From: Cubamyces lactineus
Taxonomy: Eukaryota; Basidiomycota; Agaricomycetes; Polyporales; Polyporaceae
Direction: 5' to 3'
Assembly (NCBI GenBank): GCA_022376465.1
Contig: JACDTU010000004.1
Coordinates: 1,612,001-1,676,000, forward strand
DNA: 64,000 bases
The first letter of the stretch is position 1, and every line of letters begins with the position of its first letter. Made by a program: the position numbers and the translations under genes. The notes below the pieces were generated by a model. It was given only the letters and a program-made list of their open reading frames with translations. It was not told the origin of the DNA and searched no databases. Positions 38,080 through 49,562 of this stretch are shown here, one piece after another.

Positions 38080-41000
38080 ATGCTTGGAGACCGTCCACAT
38101 CAGCCGTCCCAGAGTCTCTCTGAGGATGACGGCGGGGGCGAACCAGGCCCTTCTAGCAAATCATCAAGCTCCAAACGCGGTACGAGAGGTCGGCAGCCAA
38201 TTCCCAGGCGGTGGCGTTTCTTTAGGCCCGTCGTGTTTACTTACGCCCGTTCTCCAGCCTGCGATCGCTGCCGCAAAATCAAGAGTAAATGCGAGCCGGG
38301 TTCTAGTGACAAGTGCAAGAATTGCGAGATAGCCAACACTCGTGAGTCCGCTGCTTTCTCTGCACCGCATTGGAGTATCTAATCAATATTTTTCGGTCTC
38401 TAGCGTGTACCTTCCAAGGTACGAATATCCTGCAGACCCCATGAACGGCGTCTGACTCATACATCTCTACTCAGGCCCGAGCTTCAAACGTGGCCCCCCA
38501 AAGGGTTACATCCACTCTATAGAACAGAGATGGCACCAAGTAGAATGCATTCTGGCCACTATCATGGAGTCCCCTCGTGCACAAGACATCGTCCACGATC
38601 TTCGTGGCGACTCCTTCGCTAGCGCCATCCTTGACCGTGTCCAGGCAGGACCATATGTATGTTGCTCAGACGCATCAGACCCTCTGTGTCCTACCACGTG
38701 CTAACGATTGCGAAGGGTGCAAGAAGCAGGCTAGAGCAAGCTGATACCACCAGCGAGAGCTTCTATCAATCACTTGTTCAGGTACCAGATAGGGACGACC
38801 GACGCTCACGGCGGCAGTCTCGCGTGTCGCGAGAGATCGTCTCTCAAGGTCAGCATATTTAGCAGCCTTTTTGATGTGTTATTGCTCAAGACGTCCACAG
38901 ACCCAACCGCTCTGGCGACACCCACTAGAGAATGGCAAGACCAACTGTCTCGCAGGCTAGCATATGGTTCCCAATGGGCGTATGCATCGACACCTTTGAG
39001 CCCCGTCTCTGGCTCATCGTCTTCCGCTGGGGGCTCAAATGAATACGCAAGGACGCGTCGCCGATTAGATCAACTTGGTCAACACCCACACACCCAGCAG
39101 CAGAACTGGGACAATTTGTATACGATGTCTGACCCGGCGCGTACGTCTCCGAACGACGTGCTATTGATTGCTTGCCGTTGACTCTCATTACTAGAGGCCG
39201 GAGAACCTAACACGATGGACGAAACCGCAGAAGCATTTGGACATCTCTCCGTCGACGAGAACAAGGAGGTAGGCGCGAACGACTTGTATGCACGGCTCAA
39301 AAACTGAGTGATCCCAGTTCCGCTATCACGGACCAGCTTCAGGTCTTCCCTTGCTCGCCCAGAGCCGAAGGAAACCTGGTGACGACCTACAGGAGAACAG
39401 GATATGGTAAGCAGAAGACGTATGTAGGCCCACGCATCACTCACAGGCGTTGCAGGAAATTTAGTGATCGCATTGATCCGGAGATGCATTCGCGAGATCC
39501 GACAAGTGAAGAAGAGGATGTCGCAGTCGAACTTCCGTCTCCAGATATGCAGAGCCACCTTCTACAGCTGTACTTCACTTACGTGCATCCCTTCTTCCCC
39601 GTCGTCCATAAGCAGGACTTCTTGTACCATTACAATGCGTTGTGAGTGATCCATCCACCCTGCCTTCGCGTGCGACTAACAGCGTCATTAGCACGTCAGT
39701 GTCATCGGTTATTTCTCCAAGTGTTCGCTGACAGATCGCACTAACAGCTCCGAAAGTGCACCTCTCGCTGTTGGCAATAGTACTCAACTTTGCCGTCACC
39801 CTATGCAGCGACCGTGCAAAATTTTGCTCCTTGCCATGTTCGCTATCGCCGCAAGGTACTCCAACAGACCCGAGGACCATTTGACTATCCCCGGCAGCAG
39901 TGCATCAAGGGCTGGGCAGCAGTACGCCGAAGATGCCCACAAACTTCTGGGTAAGACCGTGTAACATTATGACGAATATTGACAGCCCTAAACCACGTTC
40001 ACAGATCGCAAGTACCAGACTAGCCGTCCATCGACTTGCCAAGCCTTACTACTTCTAGCAATACGCGAGTTCGGTATGGGTACGTGTCGTGGGATACATG
40101 ATATCCTAAGCCAGGTTCACAGTCGCTCTAGGTGCTATGGACAAAGGTTGGCTATATAGCGGTAAGTCCTGCAACACCTCAATCAAATGGACCATTGCTG
40201 AGAATTTGAGTTAGGTATGGCAATGCGCATGGTAAGGGCTTCTTACGTCACTTCTCCTGCGGGAATCACCTGATCTCTGTTGCTGTAGGCCATCGACCTT
40301 GGCATGAATCGAAATGCCGATAGTTGGACGACGGACGGAAAGACACCAGTCTTCACTGATGCCGAGAAGCAGATCAGGAAACACATATGGTGGTCATGTT
40401 GTATTTGCGACAAGTATGTAGTACTGTTCGCCTCGTTCCCTCTCACATACGGTAGCTGATCATCACGTTTCTTCACCTGCAGGCTATCTGCTGTGTGGCT
40501 AGGGAGACCAATCACTTTCCGCGCTAACGACTACTCTACCCCCGTACCCGACGCGGATGAGGTATGGTTTGATACCGTTAAAACATGATGTCTTCCTTGA
40601 CTCACGTCCTGCCAGGTCGATGAACATGAACCATGGGAGCCGTATCCTCGTGGTAGCCTAGGTAACTATGCTCCTCAGCGTGCGAGGTTGATGACGAGCT
40701 TCCAAGAGGCTTGTCACTTATGTAAGTATTGGTGCGCTCTGTGACAAACTTATGTTCATGAACCTCCACAGCCGTCATCATCACCGACATCATGGATAAG
40801 ATATATCCCGTTCAGCCGTCATCAGAGACGCCACGTCGTGTGCTGTTCGAGCAACTTGAAGCACGTCTCAACAAGTGGCTCATTGGGCTACCTGATCATC
40901 TTCGATTCTCGTCGAACGATAGGAGTGCAAATCCACTGCCCCATGTATTGATGCTGCATATCGAGTATCAGGCTGCCGTTCTGCTGCTTCACCGAGCATT

Positions 41001-42296
41001 GTGCGTAATCAGCAATTTTGTGATGACTTATAGCTCTAACTCTTCGAACAGCTTACCCGCATATGACGAGTGCGTTGTGCTCTCAAAAATGTACTGCGGA
41101 GTGATTTGACGTCTTTTCCAGAGGGGCTACGCAACGTATGGCACAGAGTGACCCATTGGCGCTGAAGGCTTTTGATGTATGCTCTGGGGCCGCCGTACAC
41201 ATCACATCAATGAGTAAGCCGATCGCGTTTGTATTCGCGCAGCTCAATAGACGCATTGATATCCTTCCAGCTGCAATCTACAATGAGAAATTTGGCCTAG
41301 ACAAGGCGCCGCCTTTCCTATCAATCTACCTCCAGGCTGCAGGGTGCGTAACAAACTGCGAGACTGCATTGATGCTCTGCGCTTACCTTTCTCACCATAG
41401 CATCATGCATGTCATTACTCGTATGTTTGTTCGCAACATATCATATGCTGCAGTTGACTGAAGATTCTCCAGTGACACGTCGACCATGGGATCCCCAAGC
41501 CACGCTGGGGTTGACACGTTGTATATCGGCATGCAGTCAGATGGAGGTGAGTATCTCGTCCTACGATAGACTTCAGCGCGATACTCATGTGATATGCGGT
41601 ATACAGAATCTCTGGCCTACCACAACTCGGCTCCGCCGCTTACTCGAAGGTGCCAAAGTTCGACTGGACGATACCATATACACTTACGAAGCCGGACCGT
41701 CGTCCCGACCAAAGCGCTCGGTCGATGAGGCACTTGGTACAACACACGAAAGCGAGATGTCCGGGCGGGAGGCGTACGATATGCAACCCGCGGAACACTA
41801 CCAGCCTCCTGCGGCCTCGCGCCCATGGGATTACGCCCCCAATGCTCGGATGGTCGCGCAAACGCTCGGCATACCCGGCCAAGACGTTTCAGCGTCGCTC
41901 TATCCTGGGTTCCAGTGGTGGCCCACTCAGCTATCGACAACTGAGGGGCTTACGCATATGTCGCTCTCCGCACCTATGGATATGCCTCCTGTGAGCGCGC
42001 CGATGTCTTACGGGACGATGGCGGGCCCCTCGGGGGTTGCGCACGCGCACGTGCAGCAGCCGCAGGCCCACCCGATGCCACCGCAACACCAACATCAAGG
42101 AGTCCACCAGGAACCGTTCACCTTCGGCCAGCCGCACCACCCGCAACATCCCCATGCGTACGGCCAAGGTTCTCAGGATATGCAGGGTCCTCATGGAGGC
42201 TTGAGCTATCCCAGCTACGAGTTTCGCTACCCGAGCCACCCAGGCCACCCGAGCCACCCAGGTCAACCTGGACAACAACAACCTCCGCACCAGTGA
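38080..42296 (+). CDS. Zn2Cys6 binuclear-cluster transcription factor (fungal_trans type)
   Basis: Nuclear regulator with an N-terminal zinc cluster. Exons 38080-38179, 38258-38341, 38404-38418, 38475-38656, 38716-38848, 38901-39140, 39195-39268, 39318-39406, 39447-39641 and further short exons to the terminal exon ending at 42296. The cluster CDRCRKIKSKC...KCKNCEIANT-PCTF is split so that the sixth Cys sits on a 15-nt exon. The linker KRGPPKGYIHSIEQRWHQVE predicts a dimerisation helix. The middle homology region is present (YFTYVHPFFPVVHKQDF, RPCKILLLAMFAIAARYS, AMRMAIDLGMNRNA, QIRKHIWWSCCICDKLSA). The tail is rich in Gln, His, Pro and Gly with GHPSHPG repeats. The acceptor after 39406 is ambiguous by 9 nt, and the intron after 39641 could be one of ~105 nt or two around a 3-nt exon. 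Linker and middle region resemble xylanolytic-type activators; target genes are unknown. Confidence 0.88.
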
Positions 42297-42918
42297 TCCA
42301 CCACCTTCCTGAAGGGTGTCATCGTGGGCCAAATTTTCGTTGAAAGCCCACTCGGAGATCTCTTCCTTCACCTGTAATTTGTAACGCTTCCTATCCTTCT
42401 CCAGGGGGCAGTCGATCCTCGTAGGTGCTCGGCGGTGCTATCGACCGCCTCTCGAGCTCGTCGTGTTTATGCTTTCAGCTTTTGTGTAATGTAGCGATGT
42501 AGCAGTGCTCACTCTCCACTAGTATATAACATCGGTTTTGTGTATGATTGAGCAATCAGCGCTGTGACTATGTATGACACATAAAGTTATATCGTCCGAG
42601 CCATGCCTATGAGCTGGGCCTAAGCTGCCCCAACGTTGTTGATATAGGACATGCTGATGAAGGGGTTGTCAGGTGTCACCGAAAATCAGGCAATCTGCGT
42701 GCGTACTCAGCTGCAGTGAAGACTGAACGACGAATACTGAATCTCTATGTAGTTCCAAGGAGCAAAGCGTTGTTGCGAATCTACTACGGTGACAGCGAGC
42801 ATGTAAGACAAAAAAACCACCCAAATACCGAGCTCTACTCTATCCGATCAGCGATGCCATTATGTTGAATCCGTGAAATCGTGATGTCAGTGTCCATAGC
42901 TCGCCCCAATGGGCGACT
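42297..42918. other. Convergent 3' flanks
   Basis: About 620 bp between the stops of the zinc-cluster regulator and the second MFS gene, AT-richer than the genes. Frames are short. No repeat beyond a short A-run near 42810. Confidence 0.5.
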
Positions 42919-44979
42919 CTACTTCCGCTCGTCGGAAGGTTGTGCGGCAGCTTGTCGCTTCGCTCGCCTCCTTGCACGCCACACGGGCCCGTAGCGCATG
43001 AGGACCCAGTACGTGGGTGAAAAGATGACGCAGATGCCGGACAGGAGGACGTACGTCCATCCCGTGCCTAGCGCCTTCAGGATCAGGTCGATGACGGAGA
43101 CGCAGGCTGCACCTAGCGAGCAACGAATGAGGTTGTTCTACGGCCGCAGTTAGTGATCATGCGTGGGTGCTGAAGAGGCTTGAGAAGACATACACATGCA
43201 GTGATAGCGGAACCGTGTGTGGGTGCGAGATCGACGAGGAGGGTCTGGGCGCCATTCATAATGGACACACAAGACCAACCGACTAGAAGACGTGTCAGCT
43301 CGTATCTAGACATGCTATGGTGGCCGTGCTCACTGATAATTTGCAGGATGAGGGGGCCAGCGATGTTGACGCCTGCCTGCAGACACCAGCCGTACCCGAT
43401 ACAACCGGCCACGAACATGGCGAGGAACGCAGGCATGAGTCGTAGGCGTGCGTACTCTATAGGGAAGTGTTCGTCTTTCGTAACGTCCTCCAGACGTATC
43501 TTCTTCTCGGGGTCGGACTCTACTTGGGCTACGAGCCTGCGCTTGACGCGCTGGTACTCGCGGTCTAAGATCTCGCCGGTTATGACGCCGCCGACCAGCA
43601 TGCCTCCGCCAATGGCGAGGAAGCAGAGGCCTGTGTCGGTCTCTGTGAGGAACGGGTAGGTAGGCTGGAATAGCGTCGAGATGGTTGCTGTGACGCCATA
43701 GAACACAGAGTAAACTAGGGCGTTGAAGAACAGCAGGAGGGATACGTCCGGGTACGTGAATAGAACAAACGGGTTAGCAAACCCGCGTCGCGGCGGGCGG
43801 TCCGATGCCTCGACGCTTTGTGAACTGTGTCCAATGACAGGGATAAGGGGCATATACCCCTTCGGTGGTGGGATGCTGCCGTTGCCGACCATTGCACGCA
43901 AAGTCTCTGGGAGCAATCTGCGACCCCGAGTCAGCTTGCTAGTGGAGATAAGCACTGCCCTGGTAACGTACAATACCATGATTACGGCGCAAACGCCGGC
44001 CGCGATGCACAAGAACCAAAATATGGACCTGAACAGCCCCGAAATCAGTACGACAGCCTCGATGAGAACAAGAGATACACTGCGTACCGCCAGCCCAGCC
44101 GGTCAGCTAGGACACCTCCGATGATAGGTCCAACGCATGGGCCTACCATGGGTCCGATGTTCCACATACCGAAGAAGCTGCCGCGCTCTGCAGGAGCGGC
44201 GATGTCCGCTATCACACCAGCGCCTGGAAGGAAGGTCAGTTGCTGATAACCGTAATCAAAGAGGGTGTCGAGCGGCTTGATACGGACCTAGTGCGACTGT
44301 GCTCGCAGAACCCGCGGCTTGGAGACATCGAAGGAGCATGAGGAGCCAGTAAGCGTTGGTTGGCACGAGCGCGAGGCCCACACATGCGACTGATAGGACG
44401 ACCATGCAGCCGATGAACATAGGTCGCCTGCCCCACCGATCAGAGAGTGTGCCCCAAAACATGGGTGCTTCCATGGAAATTCAATATGGCATCTTCTGCA
44501 AGAGGCTGGATGAGAGTAACTCACAAATCCCTTGCACAACCATGTACACTGTCACCGTCAAGTTGATTAGCTCGACGGATTCATGGAAAGCAGCCGCAAT
44601 GGTTGGTATGGCTGGGAAGTATATGTTGGCTGTGAGGGGGCTGGAGCGGTAATTGCGTGAATATCATTAGTACCAGATATCGGCTCTGAGAGTTTACCTG
44701 AACAAGGCAGCAAATCCTGCGACAGCTACAATGAACCATTTCTCGCGCATAGTATAAACGCTGTATGCTTTGGACTGTGGTTCCGACGCATTCGTGTTCT
44801 TTTCATTATCGTCTAAACAGTCCACATTTCTTTCAGATCGAGAGTCTTCCCAGTGAAAGATAATGAGACCGACCTCGGCCTTTCTGTTCTATCGGGGTGC
44901 CTGAAGAGGCTGGAACTTCGTACGCTGTGGCGTTATCATCGTTTGTAGTAGGCTGAGACGTTGTCCGGTCTGCGGTCAT
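42919..44979 (-). CDS. DHA1-type MFS transporter (quinidine/drug-resistance-like)
   Basis: Twelve-TM drug:H+ antiporter family carrier. Nine exons (44874-44979, 44698-44812, 44525-44640, 44288-44467, 44088-44223, 43972-44028, 43334-43917, 43194-43282, 42919-43137), 533 aa. A ~60-residue hydrophilic N-terminus is followed by MREKWFIVAVAGFAALFSPLTANIYFPAIPTIA, the usual TM1 of the Qdr/Dtr-like group. QGISPMFWGTLSDRWGRRPMF is motif A, and GPMVGPCVGPIIGGVLADRLGWR is the antiporter motif C. The central loop (PPKGYMPLIPVIG...) is long and charged, including EKKIRLEDVTKDEHFP. It ends RAKRQAAAQPSDERK. The first intron was set to end at TTTAG because two shorter options gave introns under 30 nt. Substrate unknown. 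Confidence 0.88.
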
Positions 44980-45426
44980 CGTTCAGAAGGTCCTAAGTCG
45001 TGAAGAGGCTAAACACACGGAAGGGGCATGAGACGAGAGCGCGTGTTCACGACAAATGATGGTTCATGTGTGAGTTAATGTATGCAGACAAAACCCCGCA
45101 TCGGCTCTATTGCCGTCATGAGCGCTTATGAACCTATAGACCGTGATCCAAACTTGCCTTTTCTGGCATTGCACTCTGCCTCGGCCGAGTCTTTTCCGAC
45201 CGGCATCGTCGTGCCGGGTCCCAAAATAGCATGTCGTCGGACTTGTTCTGGAGGATCGTCCACCCTCAGATCGCACTGGAAAGTAGTGCACGGCCGAGGC
45301 CCCGAGAGCGTAATTCGAGTTGTCCGTGAAGGTCGTCTATGAATCCGACACATATAGTAGTACAAAAACACACACCAAACCTAGTAATACACAATCCAAT
45401 GGCAAGACGAACCAAGGTTACATGCC
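44980..45426. other. Intergenic: MFS promoter and CWC25 3' flank
   Basis: 447 bp upstream of the MFS start and downstream of the CWC25 stop, both minus strand. No supported gene. A plus-strand frame at 45082-45342 lacks family resemblance. Confidence 0.45.
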
Positions 45427-46799
45427 TCAGTCGGCCTCCACACGCATCTGCCCACGGCCCCTACGGATCCTATCCTCAAGACCACCAGAACCACCAAAGA
45501 CCTTCTTCTGCTCATACGACAAGAAATCGCCCATACCCTTAGATTTTGCCCTAGCGCGTTCCTCCGCCTCGAGCTCAGCCTTCTCTCGCTCGAGCAACTG
45601 CGAGAGGTGCTCCCGACGTTCGACCGTCAGAGTCGAAGCGTTCGAAGACATCGCAGCCAGTCGTGCCGCGCGGTCCTCTGCGCTCTCGCTCGGCTTCGAT
45701 GACGAGGCGGCACGGGCGGGAGGACTCATCCTCGAACGCTTGGGAGGAGCTGGGTCTGACCGTCGTGGGCTACAGCTGTAGCTTCGTCGGCGTTTCCTGC
45801 TATCGTAGTCGTTCCCATGATGACCAGGTGCAGGGCTCCGAGGGCGGCGGGAGTCGTGAGGGTTGTCATCAGACTCGTCGGAACGAGGCCACGTCCTGAC
45901 CCTGTCGCGAGAACGGTCCGGTGTACGATCACGACTACGTCCTCGTCGGCTGGAGTAGTAGTCGTCGCGGCGGTCGTCATCATAACGAGAGTGCGAGGGT
46001 ATAGGAGAGCGCAGGCGACGGTCAGGACTTGGAGAACGCCGAGACCTGTAATATGCATCGCGAGACGTCGATCGCCGCCTGTCGGGGTGTGGTGATCGTG
46101 AGCGAGAGTCCGCTCGATGCTTGTCCTTGCGGTGCTTGTGCTTATCCTTCTTCCTCTCCTTCTTCTCCTTTTTGTCCTTCTTGATCTTGATCCCCGTCTT
46201 CTCCTGGAGCTCGCGCAATCGGAGAGGGTTGGACATGATAGCCTGGTAGGCAGCCTGCTCTTGCTGCTTGATAGCGAGGAGTGGGTCCTCCCTAATCTTG
46301 GCAGCCATATCTCGAGCAGTGTTGGCGTACTGGGTAGCAATGAAGTTCTTATGGGCTGCACCAACCTATATGCTACGTCAGGATGAATGTATGAAGGAGA
46401 CAATTGAGCAGACGTACTCTCTCGTTCTCGTCTGCAGTCAAGATCTTGTCGACTCGCTTCTTTCCCAGAAGATAATCCTCCAGATCGTTGGCGTTTTGAT
46501 TGCTACCAGTTGCGGGAGTGGCATACATCCATTCCAACTTCTCTTGTCTCTTCTTGCCTGTTTGCTCCTCCTGCAATCTCTGGAGCTCCTGGAGCTGCCT
46601 TTCCTCTTCCTTCTCCTTGCGGAGCTGGTCAAGTTTCTTCTTTTCCTCGAGCTGTGATACAGTGCTCAGCTGCTGCTTACTAACAGACGGTCAGCGTAGC
46701 TGGACTTACAGCTTTCTTCTCCTCGAGCCACACCCGCTCCTGGTTCTTCAGCAGGAGCGGGTGCCACGACTTCTTCATGTTCAAGTCTCCGCCACCCAT
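45427..46799 (-). CDS. CWC25: Pre-mRNA-splicing factor CWC25
   Basis: Spliceosomal protein needed for the first transesterification, joining after Prp2. Three exons (46710-46799, 46418-46651, 45427-46365), 420 aa. The N-terminus [20 protein letters not shown] followed by [10 protein letters not shown] is the Cir_N-type motif, then a charged coiled coil ([19 protein letters not shown]) and [11 protein letters not shown], and the CWC25 block [12 protein letters not shown] and [28 protein letters not shown] Lys-rich stretch ([18 protein letters not shown]) leads to an Arg/Ser/Asp-rich region like SR proteins and ends SLOW-complexity with [17 protein letters not shown] near the C-terminus. The acceptor TATCACAG for intron 1 gives the same spacing after ERVW as in known homologues. 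Nuclear. Confidence 0.93.
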
Positions 46800-46964
46800 C
46801 TTGTCGGATCTTTGCGCGTACGAGAACTACGAGGGTGGTGTTGAAAAGACAGCAGCAGGGAGGACAGATCGCAGCAGAGGATGATGGGGAGAGAGAGACC
46901 GACGGGCGCTATTTGTGCATGTTGTCCTCCGTGGCTCTTGAGCGAGAGTAAGCGCCCAAAACCC

Positions 46965-47972
46965 ATGGCGAGCCTACGAGCGCGAGCGGCGTCGGACAGC
47001 GGACTCATGTCTTCCTCTCCCGATCACCGTCTAGGGGACCTCGAGGCCGGCGAGCTCGACCCCCTCCACGACACTCTCCATGGCCCCGAGCCACCAACCC
47101 CAGCGTATGTCTTCTTCTCCCAGCCTGGTCTCGCCAACTCATGCACACTGGGGTTGACAGTATGCTCGTCTCCTGACATTGCAGGCCTACGCGTTCAATA
47201 TACTCTATGACCCGCGATGAGATCACGAAAGGGATTGCCAACCGCTTCGTTCACTCTCGCACATACATCATCCTCTACCTGGCCATGGCCGCGCTCTCCA
47301 TCACCACAGTCGTGCTTAGTCTCGTGAACGACTGCCCTACTTTGCCATTCTACATCCTGGAGGTCATCATCAACAGTGCCATGATTCTTGAGGTCGTCAT
47401 ACGCTTTGTTGCGTTCGGACGGGTGAGTCTCTACTATACGTCGCGGCTCGCCGCATCTTTCTGACTGTGGCGCAGCAATTCTGGAAGTCCGCATTCAACG
47501 TCATGGACCTGGTCCTGACCGTGTTCTGTGTGATCACACTCATGTTCATTTTCTTCGCTGGATGCGGCAACACGAGCAAAGAAGAAGAACTACTCGACAC
47601 CCTCCTCCTCGTTGCGCGTAACTTCCTCCAGTTTGGCCGCCTTGCTGCGGTTATGCGGCAGTACGTTCTTCACTCGTAACTTACCGCGCATCCGGCTGAT
47701 GCTGATCACGGCATGACAGGTCCGGTCAATCTATCTTTACCCGACCAAAGCCCATCGATCTGTCTGCTGCACGTAGGCAGGGCTACACCCTCGATATCGA
47801 CATGGAAGACGAGGACGAAGAGCTAGGGCGTCCGCTCATTCGTAGCGACGTCGTGTTCGATGCCACCGACCCGCCTGCCCGCACAACTCGTGCGCCCATG
47901 TCGGACATGCCGCGCGCGGTCCAAGCCGTACAGGACCGTGATATGGAAGACGTTTGGGCTGAGTTGGGCTAA
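46965..47972 (+). CDS. Voltage-sensor-like (ion_trans-type) four-helix membrane protein
   Basis: Four exons (from 46965, or 47007 if the second ATG is used, to 47104; 47185-47422; 47476-47660; 47720-47972), 271 or 257 aa. A polar N-terminus precedes four hydrophobic helices: RTYIILYLAMAALSITTVVLSL, FYILEVIINSAMILEVVIRFVAFG, KSAFNVMDLVLTVFCVITLMFIFF and a fourth with spaced Arg (LLLVARNFLQFGRLAAVMRQ). The acidic residue plus Arg in helix 2, N-x-x-D in helix 3 and R-x6-R-x5-R in helix 4 look like S1-S4 of voltage-gated channels. There is no S5-P-S6 pore. The C-terminus is acidic. It could be a voltage-sensor-only protein (as Hv1 proton channels are) or a membrane protein of unrelated use; the first Arg spacing is not the strict every-third pattern. 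Divergent to CWC25, 165 bp apart. Confidence 0.75.
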
Positions 47973-48261
47973 TGCCATCGGCTTCCGTAGTTGATTATTT
48001 ATTCGTTTGACCGCACCCGTCGCATGTGGATAGACATCCCTCAACATTGGAGTTCAACAAAAACTGTGAGTGGTCATATATGGGGCTATCCGCCTGTCCT
48101 TCATGTTGCTGTTGCAATGAGTGTGGGCAGGCCATGGCGTCCTCACGATACTATCATAGATAAGTATGGGCACGATATTGCATGCTGAATTTAACTGTAC
48201 TGACATAGTATCGATGACTACATTTGGCCCTCTCAGCTTCATCCTCTACATTCTGATCACT

Positions 48262-49562
48262 CACGCAGATGTATCCTGAGGTCGCACCACTAGCTTAACT
48301 GCACTGACTTGGTTGTTGCGTAGACGTAGCAGGCCAGCGTCAACCCCACGAAGACCTCCTGGCAGCAGCTCGTAACGATTGGGCTAAAGGCCAATTCAAC
48401 TCAAGAGGTGCGGCATTATAAGTCAACAGCCTAACTGACCTTGATTTCTCCCCTCTCCAGTAGTCCCGGTAGCTTCGCGAGCAAACTCTTCCCAATCGCA
48501 TAGTTGATTGGAGCATGGAAAAGGCCGTGCGCCAAATAGACCTTCTTCTGGGAGTTCGCGTCTGCCCCTGGGATTGGCTCAGGCAAGACGACGACCAAGT
48601 CTCCTTGGGATGATGCGGCTTGGTATGCCGCCGCCAGGGTATCTGTGACTGAGATGGCATCGTAGACCAGGTCGATAGGCCCTCCTGCAATCTCTCGAGC
48701 CTGCTGGGCCACAATCTCCGGCGAAAGTGTCCGGTCGATGACGTGCGTCGCTCCGAATGACTTGAGCAGGTCGGAGTTGTGCAAAGACGCGGTGGTGATG
48801 ATAGGTGCGAAACCGGACAAGCGCGCCAGCTGGATCGCTGCATTTCTTCGGGTCAATGGGACTGCCTGACGCATTGAGGGTCTATGTCACTGACCATATT
48901 GCCCAATCGAGGACGATCCACCAAGGATGAAGATCGGCTTGCCCGCATACTTGCCGAGGCCGCCTTCTTCCCATGGAGCGGTAAGCCTCACAGAAGCTGC
49001 AGCCTCAGCTTGATTGTACAAGGGAAAGGCAGCCGCTATCAGCCCGCTGGGAACGGTGGAAGCCTCCTCGAAGGTCAAATTCGAAGGCATCTGTTGTCGA
49101 CGGTCAGCTCTTACCGCGGCACGATTAGCACGTTACACGCTCACCTTCAGAATAGTGTCGAGAGGGAAGGTCACGAATTGCCGGAACGTGCCATGCATAG
49201 TGTGCTTCACGGCATCGTACCACCCCTGGGCAATACTATTCGCTCACGCAAGTCAGAGTAATGCACCAAGTTGACCCGAGAATCGAATGACGTAGGAGGA
49301 CGCACACTTTGTCGCCGACAGCGTATTCCTTGACTGCCTCGCCGATCTCTACGACAACGCCAGCGGCATCGAATCCCAACGTCGCTGGGTACTCGTCCAC
49401 AAGGAGGCCAAGGTACAGGATTTTCCAGTCAGCGGGATTGAGAGCGGTAGCCTCAATCCGGACCAGGACCTCGTTTGCACCGGGCTTCGGCACGTCAACG
49501 TCCTTGAGGACGTGCGGTCCAAGCTTTGCTTCGACAACGAGAGCTTTCTGCTGGGAAGGCAT
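48262..49562 (-). CDS. MDR-superfamily NAD(P)-dependent oxidoreductase (zinc-independent, enoyl-reductase-like)
   Basis: Five exons (49308-49562, 49145-49225, 48895-49090, 48440-48837, 48262-48384), 350 aa. The GroES-like N-terminus (MPSQQKALVVEAKLGPHVL...VLVRIEATALNPADWKI) has NPADWK in place of the catalytic zinc Cys, so this is a quinone/enoyl-reductase type rather than an alcohol dehydrogenase. LGFDAAGVVVEIG is the family signature. The Rossmann loop is ILGGSSSIGQYG, then IQLARLSG...TTASLHN, and the end PNRYELLPGGLRGV...VSAVKLVVRPQDTSA is the typical closing motif. The acceptor of intron 1 was taken at TTGCCCAG to keep GDK-GWYDAVKH in frame. Cytosolic. Relatives work in detoxification or as trans-acting enoyl reductases of secondary metabolism, but no synthase is present nearby. 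Confidence 0.9.

Noticed and set aside
44813..44873. 28-nt intron options at the MFS N-terminus
   Set aside because: A 61-nt GT-TTTAG intron restores the frame with normal length.
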